Of a stretch of DNA of 64,000 bases, positions 42,286 through 51,685 are shown piece after piece. Origin of the DNA: Mangrovimonas sp. ST2L15 (GTDB lineage: Bacteria; Bacteroidota; Bacteroidia; Flavobacteriales; Flavobacteriaceae); contig NZ_LBIQ01000030.1 of assembly GCF_001280515.1 (NCBI RefSeq), forward strand, positions 1,444,501 to 1,508,500. The letters are read 5' to 3'. The translations under genes were made by a program, and so were the position numbers. Within the stretch, counting starts at the first letter, position 1; each line of letters starts with the position of its first letter. The notes under the pieces were generated by a model that was given only the letters and a program-made list of their open reading frames with translations, searched no databases and was not told where the DNA came from.

Positions 42286-43746
42286 ATGAATTCAGATATA
42301 AAATCTTTAGAACCGCAAGAATTGTGGCAAAACTTTGCAAAGCTTAATGCTGTACCTCGAGCCTCTAAAAAAGAAGAAAAGGTCATTGCTTTTATGAAAG
42401 CATTTGGTGAAAAGCTGGGACTTGAGACCTTTGAGGATGAGGTTGGTAATGTCATTATAAAAAAGCCGGCAACTTCTGGCATGGAAGACAGAAAAACCAT
42501 CGTTATGCAATCGCATTTAGATATGGTCCACCAAAAAAATAATGATACCCAATTTAATTTTGATAATCAAGGTATTGAAATGTTTGTTGATGGCGATTGG
42601 GTAAGGGCAAAAGGAACTACATTAGGAGCTGATAATGGATTAGGAGTAGCAACAATCATGGCTATTTTGGAAAGCAAAGATATACCTCACCCAGCGATAG
42701 AAGCGCTTTTTACTATAGATGAAGAAACGGGTATGACTGGTGCGATGGGTCTAAAAGGGGGCTTTCTTCATGGTGAGATTTTATTGAATTTGGATACCGA
42801 AGAAGATGATGAGATTGGTGTGGGATGTGCAGGAGGAGTTGATGTTACGGCTACTAGAACTTATCAAGTTGAAGATACTACTCAAGATCAGATTGGGTTT
42901 GAAATTAATGTGAAAGGTCTTCAAGGCGGGCACTCGGGAATGGACATCCATAAAGGGCTAGGAAATGCCAATAAGATTATGAATCGCTTGTTGTTTGATG
43001 GATTTGAGAATTTCGGATTACGAATTTCTGAAATTGAAGGAGGGAGTCTGAGAAATGCGATTCCTAGAGAAAGCAAAGCTTTAGTTGTTATTGATAGCAT
43101 TCATGAGGACGCTTTTATAATGGAAATGACCCAATTGTCACAAACTATAAAAACGGAATTAAGAACCATGGAGCCCCAGTTGGATATTTTGGTATCTAAA
43201 ACCGAAATACCTAAATTGGTTATGGACTTGGGTGTTCAGGAAGGTTTCACAAAAGCTGTGTATGCTGCATGTAACGGCGTATATAGAATGAGTGCTGATA
43301 TTCCAGGATTGGTTGAAACCTCAAATAATATTGCTAAAGTTTTAGTTAAAGGCGGCGAATTAAAAATTGAATGTTTAACTCGTTCATCAGTGGAGAGTTC
43401 CAAATGGGATTTGGCCAATTCCCTTAGGTCATCATTTGAAATGACCGGGTGTGATGTTGCTTTTTCAGGAGATTATCCAGGTTGGACTCCTAATATGGAT
43501 TCTCCAATTCTAAAGGTTTTAGAATCCCTATATATTGAAATGACCGGAGAAAAGCCACATGTGGCAGCTTGTCATGCTGGCTTGGAATGTGGTATACTTG
43601 GACAAAATTATCCTGAGATGGATATGATCAGTTTTGGCCCCAATATTAGGGGAGCTCACTCTCCCGATGAAAGAGCTCAAATATCCTCAACTCAGAAATT
43701 CTGGGAGTTTGTAAAAGAAATTTTAAAGAATATTCCAAAGAAGTAG
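42286..43746 (+). CDS. pepD: Aminoacyl-histidine dipeptidase (M20C)
   Basis: PepD cleaves Xaa-His dipeptides such as carnosine with two zinc ions in the cytosol. The 486 residues show QSHLDMVHQ (first metal His and Asp), TTLGADNGLGVATIMA (bridging Asp), TIDEETGMTGAMGL (catalytic Glu pair) and FEINVKGLQGGHSGMDIHKG (dimerisation region). A C-terminal HAGLECGILG motif supplies further metal ligands, and the end NIRGAHSPDERAQISS is typical. A clear promoter precedes it and a bidirectional hairpin follows. Confidence 0.93.
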   Translation: MNSDIKSLEPQELWQNFAKLNAVPRASKKEEKVIAFMKAFGEKLGLETFEDEVGNVIIKKPATSGMEDRKTIVMQSHLDMVHQKNNDTQFNFDNQGIEMFVDGDWVRAKGTTLGADNGLGVATIMAILESKDIPHPAIEALFTIDEETGMTGAMGLKGGFLHGEILLNLDTEEDDEIGVGCAGGVDVTATRTYQVEDTTQDQIGFEINVKGLQGGHSGMDIHKGLGNANKIMNRLLFDGFENFGLRISEIEGGSLRNAIPRESKALVVIDSIHEDAFIMEMTQLSQTIKTELRTMEPQLDILVSKTEIPKLVMDLGVQEGFTKAVYAACNGVYRMSADIPGLVETSNNIAKVLVKGGELKIECLTRSSVESSKWDLANSLRSSFEMTGCDVAFSGDYPGWTPNMDSPILKVLESLYIEMTGEKPHVAACHAGLECGILGQNYPEMDMISFGPNIRGAHSPDERAQISSTQKFWEFVKEILKNIPKK

Positions 43747-43758
43747 GTTGTAGCAAAT

Positions 43759-43791
43759 AAAAAAGGAGCTTGATTTCAAGCTCCTTTTTTT
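43759..43791. terminator. Bidirectional intrinsic terminator
   Basis: A strong GC-containing stem, GGAGCTTGA with TCAAGCTCC, with a very short loop, flanked by A-rich and T-rich runs. It ends pepD on one strand and the PPIase operon on the other. Confidence 0.85.
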
Positions 43792-43808
43792 ATTTAACGG
43801 TATTTCGT

Positions 43809-44963
43809 TTATTCATCAATCGCCGTTAATTTGATATCAAAAATTAAATTGGAGTTGGGCGGTATTGGACCATATTGTCTATCTCCATAACCTAAATAAG
43901 ATGGGATAAATGCTTTTACTTCCTCTCCAATTTTCATTTGCAACATACTTTCCCTAAAACCAGCTACTAGTGAAGCTGTTTCATTATAAGGCATCGAAAA
44001 GGGTTTGTAGGCCCCCTTATTGTCCGCTACTTCTTGATACATATTATTTTCTTGAGCCACCTCTTTCCAAGTTGTCCAAAACAGTTTTCCATTTTCAAAA
44101 TATCCCGCACAATCAATTAAAACGCGTTGACTAGGATCAGGCTTGATACCATCGGTTTCTTTGGTAAAGATCATGACTAAACCGGTAGGTGATTTTATCA
44201 CTCGGGAATCTTCGGTTGCAAATTTTTCAAGAAATTTCTCAGCTGAAACAGCAGCATCCTCCTTTAATTTCTGTTTCTTTTCTTCCTCAATTTGTTGTTG
44301 TCTTTCCTCAACTTTTGGAAGTTCTTCAGTATATACCTTAGCCGCATCAAAAGCTTCGGCTTCACTACCTTTTCTGATGATGTTTAGTTGAGAGATTATT
44401 ACATCCTCAACTGGTTTGTTTGATCCTGGGGTTACTTTAACATTAGAGATGGAATCCAATACTTCTAGACCTATCACCAATTCTCCAAAGACAGCGTGTT
44501 TGTTGTCTAGGTGACCCGTTGGAACCTCGGTAATAAAAAATTGACTTCCGTTTGTATTTGGACCTGAGTTAGCCATAGATAAAATACCTGGTTTGTCATG
44601 CTTAAGATCAGGATAGAATTCATCAATGAATTTATATCCAGGGTCTCCCATTCCTGTTGCTGTTGGATCACCTCCTTGAATCATAAATTTGTCTATGACT
44701 CTATGAAAAGTAGTACCATTGTAATATTTTTTGTTTTTCAATGAATCTGTAACATTTGGATGCGTTCCTTCTGCAAGAGCAACAAAGTTGGCAACGGTTA
44801 CAGGTACTTCTTTGTAAAATAATTTGGCAACCATAGTCCCTTTATTCGTTACGAACTCAGCATATAGTCCGTCTCTTAAATCGGGATATTTCTGACTGCA
44901 AGATGTGAAACTTGCCAATAGGGCTAGCATTAAAATTCTAAATGAATGATTTAAAAATTTCAT
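43809..44963 (-). CDS. Cyclophilin-FKBP fusion peptidyl-prolyl isomerase lipoprotein
   Basis: A lipoprotein (signal ending SFTSC, lipid Cys22) of 384 residues with two different isomerase domains. Residues of about 30-200 are cyclophilin (TTFHRVIDKFMIQGGDPTA, FITEVPTGHLDNKHAVFGEL). A charged helix region (about 205-260, rich in E, K and Q) leads to an FKBP domain (GIKPDPSQRVLIDCAGYF, LVAGFRESMLQMKIGEEVKA, FIPSYLGYGDRQYGPIPPNS). Prolyl isomerisation and chaperoning in the periplasm are expected. It is the last gene of the nrnA-gldI unit. This gene order is common in flavobacteria, with gldI needed for gliding in Flavobacterium. Confidence 0.92.
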   Translation of the reverse strand: MKFLNHSFRILMLALLASFTSCSQKYPDLRDGLYAEFVTNKGTMVAKLFYKEVPVTVANFVALAEGTHPNVTDSLKNKKYYNGTTFHRVIDKFMIQGGDPTATGMGDPGYKFIDEFYPDLKHDKPGILSMANSGPNTNGSQFFITEVPTGHLDNKHAVFGELVIGLEVLDSISNVKVTPGSNKPVEDVIISQLNIIRKGSEAEAFDAAKVYTEELPKVEERQQQIEEEKKQKLKEDAAVSAEKFLEKFATEDSRVIKSPTGLVMIFTKETDGIKPDPSQRVLIDCAGYFENGKLFWTTWKEVAQENNMYQEVADNKGAYKPFSMPYNETASLVAGFRESMLQMKIGEEVKAFIPSYLGYGDRQYGPIPPNSNLIFDIKLTAIDE

Positions 44964-44990
44964 AAATATAAATTGTAAATAAGTATAATT

Positions 44991-45536
44991 TTATGGTGTG
45001 TTATTATCAATAATGGAGTGTATGGTTACTTCACAAACCAAGGGAACATTCATCCCGATACGGTTCTCGTCACCATAGTACCCATATGCTTTTTGTGAAG
45101 GAAACAAGAATGTCACTGTTTCTCCAGATTTCATTAATTTGAGACCTTCTCTCAATCCTGAAAACAGTTCTTGCTTATCCATAATGTAGTTTTGGGTTTT
45201 CAAATCCTTCTTTGAGTAAATAAGGTCGCCATTGATCGTTTTGATGTTATAATCAAATTTAACCAAGTCCCCAAAATTTGGTTTTATTAAAGAGTCTTCG
45301 ATTTTAGTGTTGTAAAAATACCAAAAACCATTCTGGGAAGAGAAATAGTTGATTTCAGGATTGTCTTGCATCATTTTTTCAAACACGGCCGTTTCTCTAG
45401 CATTCAATTCGATATTTCTAGCAACTGATTTATCGATAAATGAACCGCTTTTGGCAGATACTGGTCTTCTGGCTTCTGGAGATTTGCATCCCAACAGCAA
45501 CAGGCTAAATATAAAACAAGTGATGAGACTACGCAT
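44991..45536 (-). CDS. gldI: Gliding-motility-associated peptidyl-prolyl isomerase GldI
   Basis: The 181-residue lipoprotein has a lipobox LLLGC (lipid Cys17) and an FKBP-type isomerase domain (FGDLVKFDYNIKTINGDLIY, LFSGLREGLKLMKSGETVTF, FLFPSQKAYGYYGDENRI). The region PEINYFSSQNGFWYFYNTK before it is typical of GldI. In Flavobacterium johnsoniae GldI is required for gliding and, by extension, for the T9SS machinery. It overlaps the nrnA end by 8 bp. The presence of this gene supports a gliding lifestyle, but motility itself cannot be read from the window. Confidence 0.9.
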   Translation of the reverse strand: MRSLITCFIFSLLLLGCKSPEARRPVSAKSGSFIDKSVARNIELNARETAVFEKMMQDNPEINYFSSQNGFWYFYNTKIEDSLIKPNFGDLVKFDYNIKTINGDLIYSKKDLKTQNYIMDKQELFSGLREGLKLMKSGETVTFLFPSQKAYGYYGDENRIGMNVPLVCEVTIHSIIDNNTP

Positions 45537-46548
45537 TGTTCAGGGCTTTTAAATAGTTTGGTAATATACTAATAAATTTTTCAACTGTAGCCTCTAAGCT
45601 CAATTCGCTTCTTCCACCGGCAGCATTGATGTGTCCTCCACCATTGAAATGTTCCCTTGCAAAGGCGTTTACAGAAAACGTACCTTTTGATCTCAAGGAT
45701 ATTTTAATTATGTCATTGCCTTTATCTTCTATAAATATGGCTGCAAAGGCAATGTTTTCTATAGATAAAGCATAGTTGACAAAACCTTCGGTATCTCCTT
45801 TTTTGTAATTATATTGATTTAATTCTTCTTGGGAAAGTGTTATAAAAGCGGTTCTAAACTCTGGTTTGACCTTTAGGTTGTTCAAAGCTCTTCCTAACAG
45901 TTGCAAACGGTCAAAGCTGTTGGTGTCAAAAACGTTGTTGTAGATTTCAGAATGATTGGCTCCTTGTTCTATCAAATAAGCCACCACGCGATGGGTTTCA
46001 CTGGTGGTGGAAGGAAATCTAAACGAACCGGTATCAGTCATCATCCCTGTATAGAGACAAGTAGCAATATTTTCGTCTATTAATGATTGGTCTCCCATCC
46101 AAGTTATAAAATTGTAGACCATCTCACAGGTGGAACTCATTTGCACATCAGAATACATGTAAGTAGCGTAATCTGCAGGTTCTTGGTGGTGGTCAATCAT
46201 GATTTTAATTGCTGAGCTTTCAATAAGAATTTGCTCCATGTCACCAATACGGTTTAAGGCATTAAAATCCAAGGTGAATATGATATCAGCTTCCTTTATA
46301 AGTTGGTCAGAATGATCTTTTTCCAGCTCATACTTTAAAGAAAGATCATCAGCTGGCATCCACTTTAAGAATTCTGGGTAATCGTTAGGGGCAATAACTG
46401 TTACTTCTTGTCCATGTTGTTTTAAATAGTGATATAGTCCTAAACAAGATCCCATGGCATCTCCATCAGGATTCTTGTGGGGTACAACAACTATTTTTTT
46501 TGGAGAGCTGATCAGGCTTCTTATTGCAATTATATCGTCTTCAGTCAT
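45529..46548 (-). CDS. nrnA: DHH/DHHA1 phosphoesterase NrnA (bifunctional oligoribonuclease/pAp phosphatase)
   Basis: NrnA degrades short RNA oligomers and 3'-phosphoadenosine 5'-phosphate. The 339-residue protein has KIVVVPHKNPDGDAMGSCLG (first metal site, His and Asp), FTLDFNALNRIGD, the name-giving IMIDHHQEP, and MMTDTGSFRFPSTT. The C-terminal DHHA1 domain ends AREHFNGGGHINAAGGRSE with its GGGH motif. It stands first in the unit with gldI and the dual PPIase, facing away from ndk. Confidence 0.93.
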   Translation of the reverse strand: MTEDDIIAIRSLISSPKKIVVVPHKNPDGDAMGSCLGLYHYLKQHGQEVTVIAPNDYPEFLKWMPADDLSLKYELEKDHSDQLIKEADIIFTLDFNALNRIGDMEQILIESSAIKIMIDHHQEPADYATYMYSDVQMSSTCEMVYNFITWMGDQSLIDENIATCLYTGMMTDTGSFRFPSTTSETHRVVAYLIEQGANHSEIYNNVFDTNSFDRLQLLGRALNNLKVKPEFRTAFITLSQEELNQYNYKKGDTEGFVNYALSIENIAFAAIFIEDKGNDIIKISLRSKGTFSVNAFAREHFNGGGHINAAGGRSELSLEATVEKFISILPNYLKALNNA

Positions 46549-46585
46549 AGGGGACGAATATACAATTTTTTAAAATGGTGCATTC

Positions 46586-46615
46586 TTGTTTTTTTAGATA
46601 AATCCATTACTTTTG
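46586..46615 (+). promoter_or_regulatory. Promoter of ndk
   Basis: TTG (46586-46588), a 19 bp spacer and a perfect TACTTTTG (46608-46615), 21 bp before the ndk ATG. Confidence 0.65.
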
Positions 46616-46636
46616 CAGCGAATTTAAAACAAGAAA

Positions 46637-47056
46637 ATGGCAACAAATAGAACATTTACAATGCTTAAGCCAGATGCTGTTGAAAAAGGGCATGTTGGTG
46701 CAATTTTGGAAAAAATCAACGCTTCTGGGTTTAGAATTGTAGCAATGAAGTTAACCCAAATGACAAAAAATGATGCTGAAACTTTTTATGCAATCCATAA
46801 GGAGCGTCCATTTTTTGGAGAGTTGGTTGAGTATATGACAAGAGGTCCAATAGTTGCAGCAATCTTAGAAAAAGATAATGCTGTTGAAGACTTTAGAACA
46901 TTGATTGGTGCTACAAATCCTGCTGAAGCAGCAGAAGGAACTATCAGAAAATTGTATGCAGCTTCCATTGGTGAAAATGCTGTACACGGAAGTGATAGTG
47001 ATGATAATGCTTTAATTGAAAGTACCTTCCATTTTTCTGGTAGAGAAATGTTTTAA
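46637..47056 (+). CDS. ndk: Nucleoside diphosphate kinase
   Basis: Ndk passes the terminal phosphate between nucleoside triphosphates and diphosphates through a phospho-histidine. The 139-residue protein is typical: [56 protein letters not shown] and the active-site His in [13 protein letters not shown]. It has its own promoter and terminator, so it is a single-gene unit divergent from nrnA. Confidence 0.97.
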   Translation: MATNRTFTMLKPDAVEKGHVGAILEKINASGFRIVAMKLTQMTKNDAETFYAIHKERPFFGELVEYMTRGPIVAAILEKDNAVEDFRTLIGATNPAEAAEGTIRKLYAASIGENAVHGSDSDDNALIESTFHFSGREMF

Positions 47057-47082
47057 CTTGAGGTAATACCAAGAATAAAATG

Positions 47083-47118
47083 AAAGCTCGAAATAATTTT
47101 ATTTCGAGCTTTTTTTTA
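47083..47118 (+). terminator. Intrinsic terminator of ndk
   Basis: A perfect 12 bp stem, AAAGCTCGAAAT with ATTTCGAGCTTT, around a 6-base loop and followed by a T run. It also precedes the M4 protease gene. Confidence 0.85.
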
Positions 47119-47155
47119 AATAATAACCTATCTTGCCGACCCAAAAAGAAGATAC

Positions 47156-49705
47156 ATGAAAAAGACAATTAGTTTTTTTATGCTCCTTGGAGTGTTCATT
47201 CAATTTACTATAGCTCAAGATAAGAGTTTCTCTTTAGCAGATTTTAAAGTACAAACAGGAGCCGAAGTTTCTGTAAACAGGCAAACCGGGACTCCAGAGT
47301 TTATACGTTTTTCCAACAATCATTTTCTACAACTTTCTGGTAGTACTTTGATTCAAAAGGTTAATGCTTTTTTTCAGTTTTATCCCATTTTTAAACATGC
47401 TGATTTCACCCATGACTTTGATGTTCAACAAGTGAAAGAGGATGGGAATGGATTCAAAACAGTTATCTTGTTACAAAAGCATATTGGGGTGCCTATTTTT
47501 GATGGTATCCTAAAATTTCACTTTAATAATGAAAATGAACTAACAGCTATTAACGGGAACTATCTAGAGCAAATAAAAATAAGTTCGGAACAAGAATTAA
47601 GTGTTAATCAAGCTAATGCCATTGCTATTAATGAGGTGCAGAGTCAAGGTTTGAATGGTTCGGGAATTGACCTAGAAGCATTTCAAAGTGATTTGATGTA
47701 TTTTCAAAAGGGATTGGTTCAAAATAATATTGAAGGTGTTTTCCTTGTGTATAAGGTGGAAGTAACCAACAAACAGGATGTGCGTGAATTTGTTTTCGTT
47801 GATGCACAAACTGGACAAATTGTTGAGCAATTTACAGGAATGGCACATGCTCTTAATAGAGAATTATATGAGGCCAATACATTTAATTTGATTTGGGAAG
47901 AAGGAGATCCATTTCCTGGCACTTTAGATATCTGGCAACAAAATGAAGTGGAAGCGACTGGACATATTTACCATTTAATGAACAATGCGTTTGGTTTTGA
48001 TTCATTTGACAATGCAGGAGCCACAATGATTACTATTAATAACAATCCGAATATCAATTGCCCAAATGCTAATTGGAATGGATTCACTACCAATTATTGT
48101 GATGGTACAGCTTCTGATGATGCTATTGCACATGAATGGGGACATGCCTATACCCAATATACGAGTGGGTTGATTTATGCTTATCAATCAGGAGCTATTA
48201 ATGAGTCGTTTTCTGACGTCTGGGGAGAAACCGTTGATCTTATTAATGAATATGAAGATGAAGATGAAGATTTGTCTCTCCGTACTATTTGTGGAAGTTC
48301 AGATCGTTGGATTATAGGTGAGGATGCATCTTCTTTAGGTGGTGGTAACGGTATAAGAGATATGTGGTTGCCTACGTGCTATGGAAATGCGGGAAAAGTG
48401 ACTGATATTCAATATTATTGTGGGTCAGGGGATTCAGGTGGTGTCCATTTAAATTCAGGCGTTCCTAATCATGCCTATGCCCTTTTGGTTGATGGCGGTA
48501 GTTATAATGGGTATGCTTTTTCTGGTTTGGGTTTAACTAAGTCGGCTCATATTTTTTGGAGAGCTCAAAGTGAATATTTAACTGCAACAAGTGATTTCTA
48601 TAACCTTGCTGATGCCTTGGAAGCTGCTTGTACTGATTTGATAGGCGTGAATTTAGAAGGTTTATCAACTACAAGCACACCTGCTGGTCTTTCGGGCGAA
48701 ATACTATCAGAAGAAGATTTATCGACACTTCAAGAGGTTTTATTAGCCGTTGAATTGCGTTTGGATACCAACTGTGGATATGAAACGCTTTTGGCTGAAA
48801 CGGAGGATCCTTGTGAGGCTGCTGGGTCCAATCCAATATTCTTTGAAGACTGGGAAAATGGATTGGGAGATTGGACTGCGACTGAATTGCCAGAAAATCC
48901 TTCTACTTGGGAATCAAGAAATTGGATTATAGAAAGCAATCTTCCTGATGGAAGAGATGGGCAAGGAATATTTGCTTCAGATCCTGTTAATGGCGATTGT
49001 AACACAGATTTGCAGAACGGAATCTTAAGATTGGAAAGCCCGGTGATCACCATTCCAGATTATCCTACCGGTGCATTTGAAATGATGTTTGCCCATAATA
49101 TGGCTACGGAGTTTGAATGGGATGGTGGTAATATAAAATATAGCTTGAATGGAGGAGAGTGGACTTTATTACCCTTAGAAGCCTTTACGGCGAATGGTTA
49201 CAATGATGAAATAAATGGCATTTTTGCCGGTAATGATAACCCGATGGCCGGACAGGTCGCTTTTACTGGAACGGATGAAGGTTCGGCATCAGGAAGTTGG
49301 GGTAGGAGTTATGTGGATTTATCCAGTATCGGAGTTTTACCTAATGATACGCTTCAATTGAGATGGGAATTGGGAACTGATGGATGTAATGGTAGAGTCG
49401 GTTGGTATTTGGACGAAATAGCTATTTACAATTGTGAGTATCTTTTATCTATAAATGACAATCAATTATCAAGTCTTTCGGTTTACCCTAATCCGTCAAA
49501 CGGCAGTTTTTACTTAACGAATCCACAAGGTCAATTGTTAGAAAAGGCAGATATTTTTGATATTAATGGACGTTTGATTCAAACGGTTAAACTTGGAGCG
49601 GAACCAAAACACGAGATTCGTTTTGAGGGTATTGCTTCGGGAATATATTTTATGAATATTCAATCCAATTCTGCCAATGAAGTAATCAAACTAATTGTAG
49701 AGTAG
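47156..49705 (+). CDS. Secreted M4 (thermolysin-like) metalloprotease with T9SS type A sorting domain
   Basis: An 849-residue secreted zinc protease. A signal peptide (residues 1-20, ending TIA) is followed by an FTP/PepSY-type propeptide (about 25-225). The M4 catalytic domain follows (about 235-540), with HEWGH at 326-330, the third zinc ligand Glu350 in NESFSD, and the active-site His431 in GGVHLNSGVPNHAYALL. The next region (about 555-770) is a MAM- or jelly-roll-like secreted module (FFEDWENGLGDWTATE). The last 75 residues (LSVYPNPSNGSFYLTN to the end EVIKLIVE) are a type A C-terminal sorting domain for T9SS. A GAAGAT triplet repeat encodes an Asp/Glu cluster at about 367-373. It probably digests extracellular protein. 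Confidence 0.94.
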   Translation: MKKTISFFMLLGVFIQFTIAQDKSFSLADFKVQTGAEVSVNRQTGTPEFIRFSNNHFLQLSGSTLIQKVNAFFQFYPIFKHADFTHDFDVQQVKEDGNGFKTVILLQKHIGVPIFDGILKFHFNNENELTAINGNYLEQIKISSEQELSVNQANAIAINEVQSQGLNGSGIDLEAFQSDLMYFQKGLVQNNIEGVFLVYKVEVTNKQDVREFVFVDAQTGQIVEQFTGMAHALNRELYEANTFNLIWEEGDPFPGTLDIWQQNEVEATGHIYHLMNNAFGFDSFDNAGATMITINNNPNINCPNANWNGFTTNYCDGTASDDAIAHEWGHAYTQYTSGLIYAYQSGAINESFSDVWGETVDLINEYEDEDEDLSLRTICGSSDRWIIGEDASSLGGGNGIRDMWLPTCYGNAGKVTDIQYYCGSGDSGGVHLNSGVPNHAYALLVDGGSYNGYAFSGLGLTKSAHIFWRAQSEYLTATSDFYNLADALEAACTDLIGVNLEGLSTTSTPAGLSGEILSEEDLSTLQEVLLAVELRLDTNCGYETLLAETEDPCEAAGSNPIFFEDWENGLGDWTATELPENPSTWESRNWIIESNLPDGRDGQGIFASDPVNGDCNTDLQNGILRLESPVITIPDYPTGAFEMMFAHNMATEFEWDGGNIKYSLNGGEWTLLPLEAFTANGYNDEINGIFAGNDNPMAGQVAFTGTDEGSASGSWGRSYVDLSSIGVLPNDTLQLRWELGTDGCNGRVGWYLDEIAIYNCEYLLSINDNQLSSLSVYPNPSNGSFYLTNPQGQLLEKADIFDINGRLIQTVKLGAEPKHEIRFEGIASGIYFMNIQSNSANEVIKLIVE

Positions 49706-49724
49706 AATTAGAGAATTACCACTT

Positions 49725-49762
49725 AAAAAAAAAGCTTGTATTAAATACAAGCTTTTTTTTTT
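49725..49762. terminator. Bidirectional intrinsic terminator
   Basis: A long A/T-flanked stem with AAAGCTTGTA paired to TACAAGCTTT, between the converging M4 protease and DUF721 genes. The right arm runs into the DUF721 stop codon. Confidence 0.8.
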
Positions 49763-50057
49763 ACCTCAAGATCAATTCATCGATAAGCTCCTTTTCAAGG
49801 TGCTCATTGAGCATGCTAATAATTTTGGATTTTCCGTAGCTGAGTTCTTCCCTAAGCGTACTCGAACTCAGTTGAACATATAGGGTTTTTCCTTTGACGG
49901 TAATGTTTGTTGTATAGTTATTCACCCCATTACCCATCATTTCTTTCCAAGCATCCCTAATATTAACTTGGTCTAGGCCTTTATCTAGATGGTTTACCTC
50001 TACAAATTCCTTAAGAACGTCCGATAGTTTGAGATGTTCGGTGTGCCTTTTGCTCAT
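49761..50057 (-). CDS. DUF721 (DciA-like) protein
   Basis: A 98-residue protein with the DUF721 pattern: VNIRDAWKEMMGNGVNNYT (aromatic Trp37 then a G-x-x-x-x-x-x-T region), KGKTLYVQLSSSTLREEL, and LNEHLEKELIDELI at the end. DUF721 includes DciA, the ancestral loader of the replicative helicase DnaB in bacteria that lack DnaC. In many genomes it is beside recF, as here, in a unit recF-lipoprotein-DUF721 with 1-4 bp overlaps. A loader role in this organism is inferred. Confidence 0.85.
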   Translation of the reverse strand: MSKRHTEHLKLSDVLKEFVEVNHLDKGLDQVNIRDAWKEMMGNGVNNYTTNITVKGKTLYVQLSSSTLREELSYGKSKIISMLNEHLEKELIDELILR

Positions 50058-50470
50058 TAATCTAAAATTAAAGGTTGGTAATGTTTGTATGTATAGATTA
50101 TTTGGTTTTGGTTGATGACTTTTAAGTGCTCCTCATTTAACATCAATATGGTTTCTTTCCATTGACTGTAAGGTGTTTTGTAATAGAGGTTTAAACTATC
50201 ATTTTCTTTTCTTACTTCAAAGGATTCTTTTAAGTTGGATCCTTCAAAATCGCCATCAATTTTTGGCTTTAGTTTTTCTCTTATCCCGTTGACGGAATCT
50301 GTTAATTCTATATAATCAATGGTATTATTGTACGTGTAGTCCCTTTGAGATCCATCAGGTAATTGAACTTCTTCAATTTCCCAATATCCGTTTAATTGCA
50401 TTAAATCAACATTGTTTTCCTTACAATTGAAGAAAACAATGAGAAGTAAAAGAGAAGCTATTTTTTTCAT
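50057..50470 (-). CDS. Small lipocalin-like lipoprotein
   Basis: The 137-residue protein has a lipoprotein signal ([16 protein letters not shown], lipid Cys16) and a compact beta-rich domain: [46 protein letters not shown] and [19 protein letters not shown]. The GYWEIEEV start suggests a lipocalin-like domain of the kind common in Bacteroidota. I assign no function. Its placement between recF and DUF721 with overlaps on both sides is odd for an envelope protein and may be a chance insertion. Confidence 0.7.
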   Translation of the reverse strand: MKKIASLLLLIVFFNCKENNVDLMQLNGYWEIEEVQLPDGSQRDYTYNNTIDYIELTDSVNGIREKLKPKIDGDFEGSNLKESFEVRKENDSLNLYYKTPYSQWKETILMLNEEHLKVINQNQIIYTYKHYQPLILD

Positions 50471-51552
50471 GAGCCTAATTTGAATATTTCATAAGATTGG
50501 TGAACTTGTTTAACAACTTGTTCAGTTCGATCTGCATGGGTATCACTAATAAAAAGTTGTCCAAAATTTTCATCATCCACCAATTTAATTATTTGAGAGA
50601 CACGTTGCTCATCCAATTTATCAAAAATGTCATCGAGTAAGAGAATAGGTATTTCTCCACTTTGCTTTTTGATGAAATCAAATTGAGCTAATTTTAAAGC
50701 TATCAAAAGGGATTTTTGTTGACCTTGACTTCCAAATTTCTTAATGGGATGTCCTTCAATTTCAAAAATGAGGTCATCTTTGTGAATCCCAACACTTGTA
50801 TATTGTAGTGCTTTATCTTTATTTAAATTTTCTTGTAATAAATGGTCTAAGGTTTTTTCCTGTAAGTCACTAGAATAAACAATCTCCACCTCTTCATTTC
50901 CATTGCTGATAGCTTGGTATCTAGATTTAAAAATAGGAATGAAAACTTTGATGAATTCCTTTCGCTTTTCAAAAACAGCATGTCCCAATTCGTTGAGTTG
51001 AAAATTATATACTTCAAGCGTGTCTTTGTTGAACGTATTGTTTAGTGCAAAATACTTCAGCAAGGAATTTCTTTGAGATAAAACCTTGTTGTATTTAATA
51101 AGGTTTGTAAGATAGGCTTTGTTGCTTTGTGAAATAACACTGTCTAAAAAGCTTCGTCGTGTGGAACTTCCCTCAATAATTAAATCCCTGTCCGCTGGAG
51201 AGATAATGACCAATGGCAAAAAACCGATGTGTTCACTAAACTTGTCATAGGGTTTACCGTTTCTTTTGATTACTTTTTTCTGTCCCTTTTTTAAGCTTAC
51301 AATGATTTTTTCTGCTTCATCATTTTTATTGTAATCTCCCGAAATTGCAAAAAACGATTCGTCATGTTTAATGTTTTGCGAGGATACTGGGTTGAAATAA
51401 CTTTTTCCGAAGGATAAATGATATATGGCATCTAGAACATTTGTTTTGCCAACACCATTATTTCCCACAAAGCAGTTAATCTTATCATTAAAATCAAATG
51501 TTTGACTGTCGAAATTCTTGTAATTGGTTAATGTCAATGACTTTAAAACCAT
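50467..51552 (-). CDS. recF: DNA replication/repair protein RecF
   Basis: RecF is an SMC-like ATPase that helps load RecA at gaps in single-stranded DNA. The 361 residues show [20 protein letters not shown] (Walker A GNNGVGKT, about 29-36), [20 protein letters not shown] (its special ADRDLI loop), [19 protein letters not shown] (signature SQGQQKS) and [13 protein letters not shown] (Walker B DD). The length matches the family. It begins an operon with the lipoprotein and DUF721 genes. Confidence 0.94.
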   Translation of the reverse strand: MVLKSLTLTNYKNFDSQTFDFNDKINCFVGNNGVGKTNVLDAIYHLSFGKSYFNPVSSQNIKHDESFFAISGDYNKNDEAEKIIVSLKKGQKKVIKRNGKPYDKFSEHIGFLPLVIISPADRDLIIEGSSTRRSFLDSVISQSNKAYLTNLIKYNKVLSQRNSLLKYFALNNTFNKDTLEVYNFQLNELGHAVFEKRKEFIKVFIPIFKSRYQAISNGNEEVEIVYSSDLQEKTLDHLLQENLNKDKALQYTSVGIHKDDLIFEIEGHPIKKFGSQGQQKSLLIALKLAQFDFIKKQSGEIPILLLDDIFDKLDEQRVSQIIKLVDDENFGQLFISDTHADRTEQVVKQVHQSYEIFKLGS

Positions 51553-51566
51553 AGAGTTGAAAAAAT

Positions 51567-51594
51567 AAAAGGTATATGCTGAATATTATATCAA
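51567..51594 (-). promoter_or_regulatory. Promoter candidate of recF
   Basis: TTG (51594-51592), a 17 bp spacer and TACCTTTT (51574-51567), one base off the consensus, 14 bp before the recF ATG on the minus strand. Confidence 0.5.
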
Positions 51595-51656
51595 AAAGAT
51601 GTGCAAATTATTGAAAATAATCAAATAATAAGGCTTTTATTTTTTAAGAAAAATTA

Positions 51657-51664
51657 TATTTTTG
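51657..51664 (+). promoter_or_regulatory. -7 box of the TPR-ribH unit
   Basis: A perfect TATTTTTG box, 21 bp before the ATG at 51686. It overlaps a possible TTG start at 51662, which is therefore unlikely to be used. No TTG is seen at the -33 distance. Confidence 0.45.
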
Positions 51665-51685
51665 CGGCGCATTAATAATGAACAT

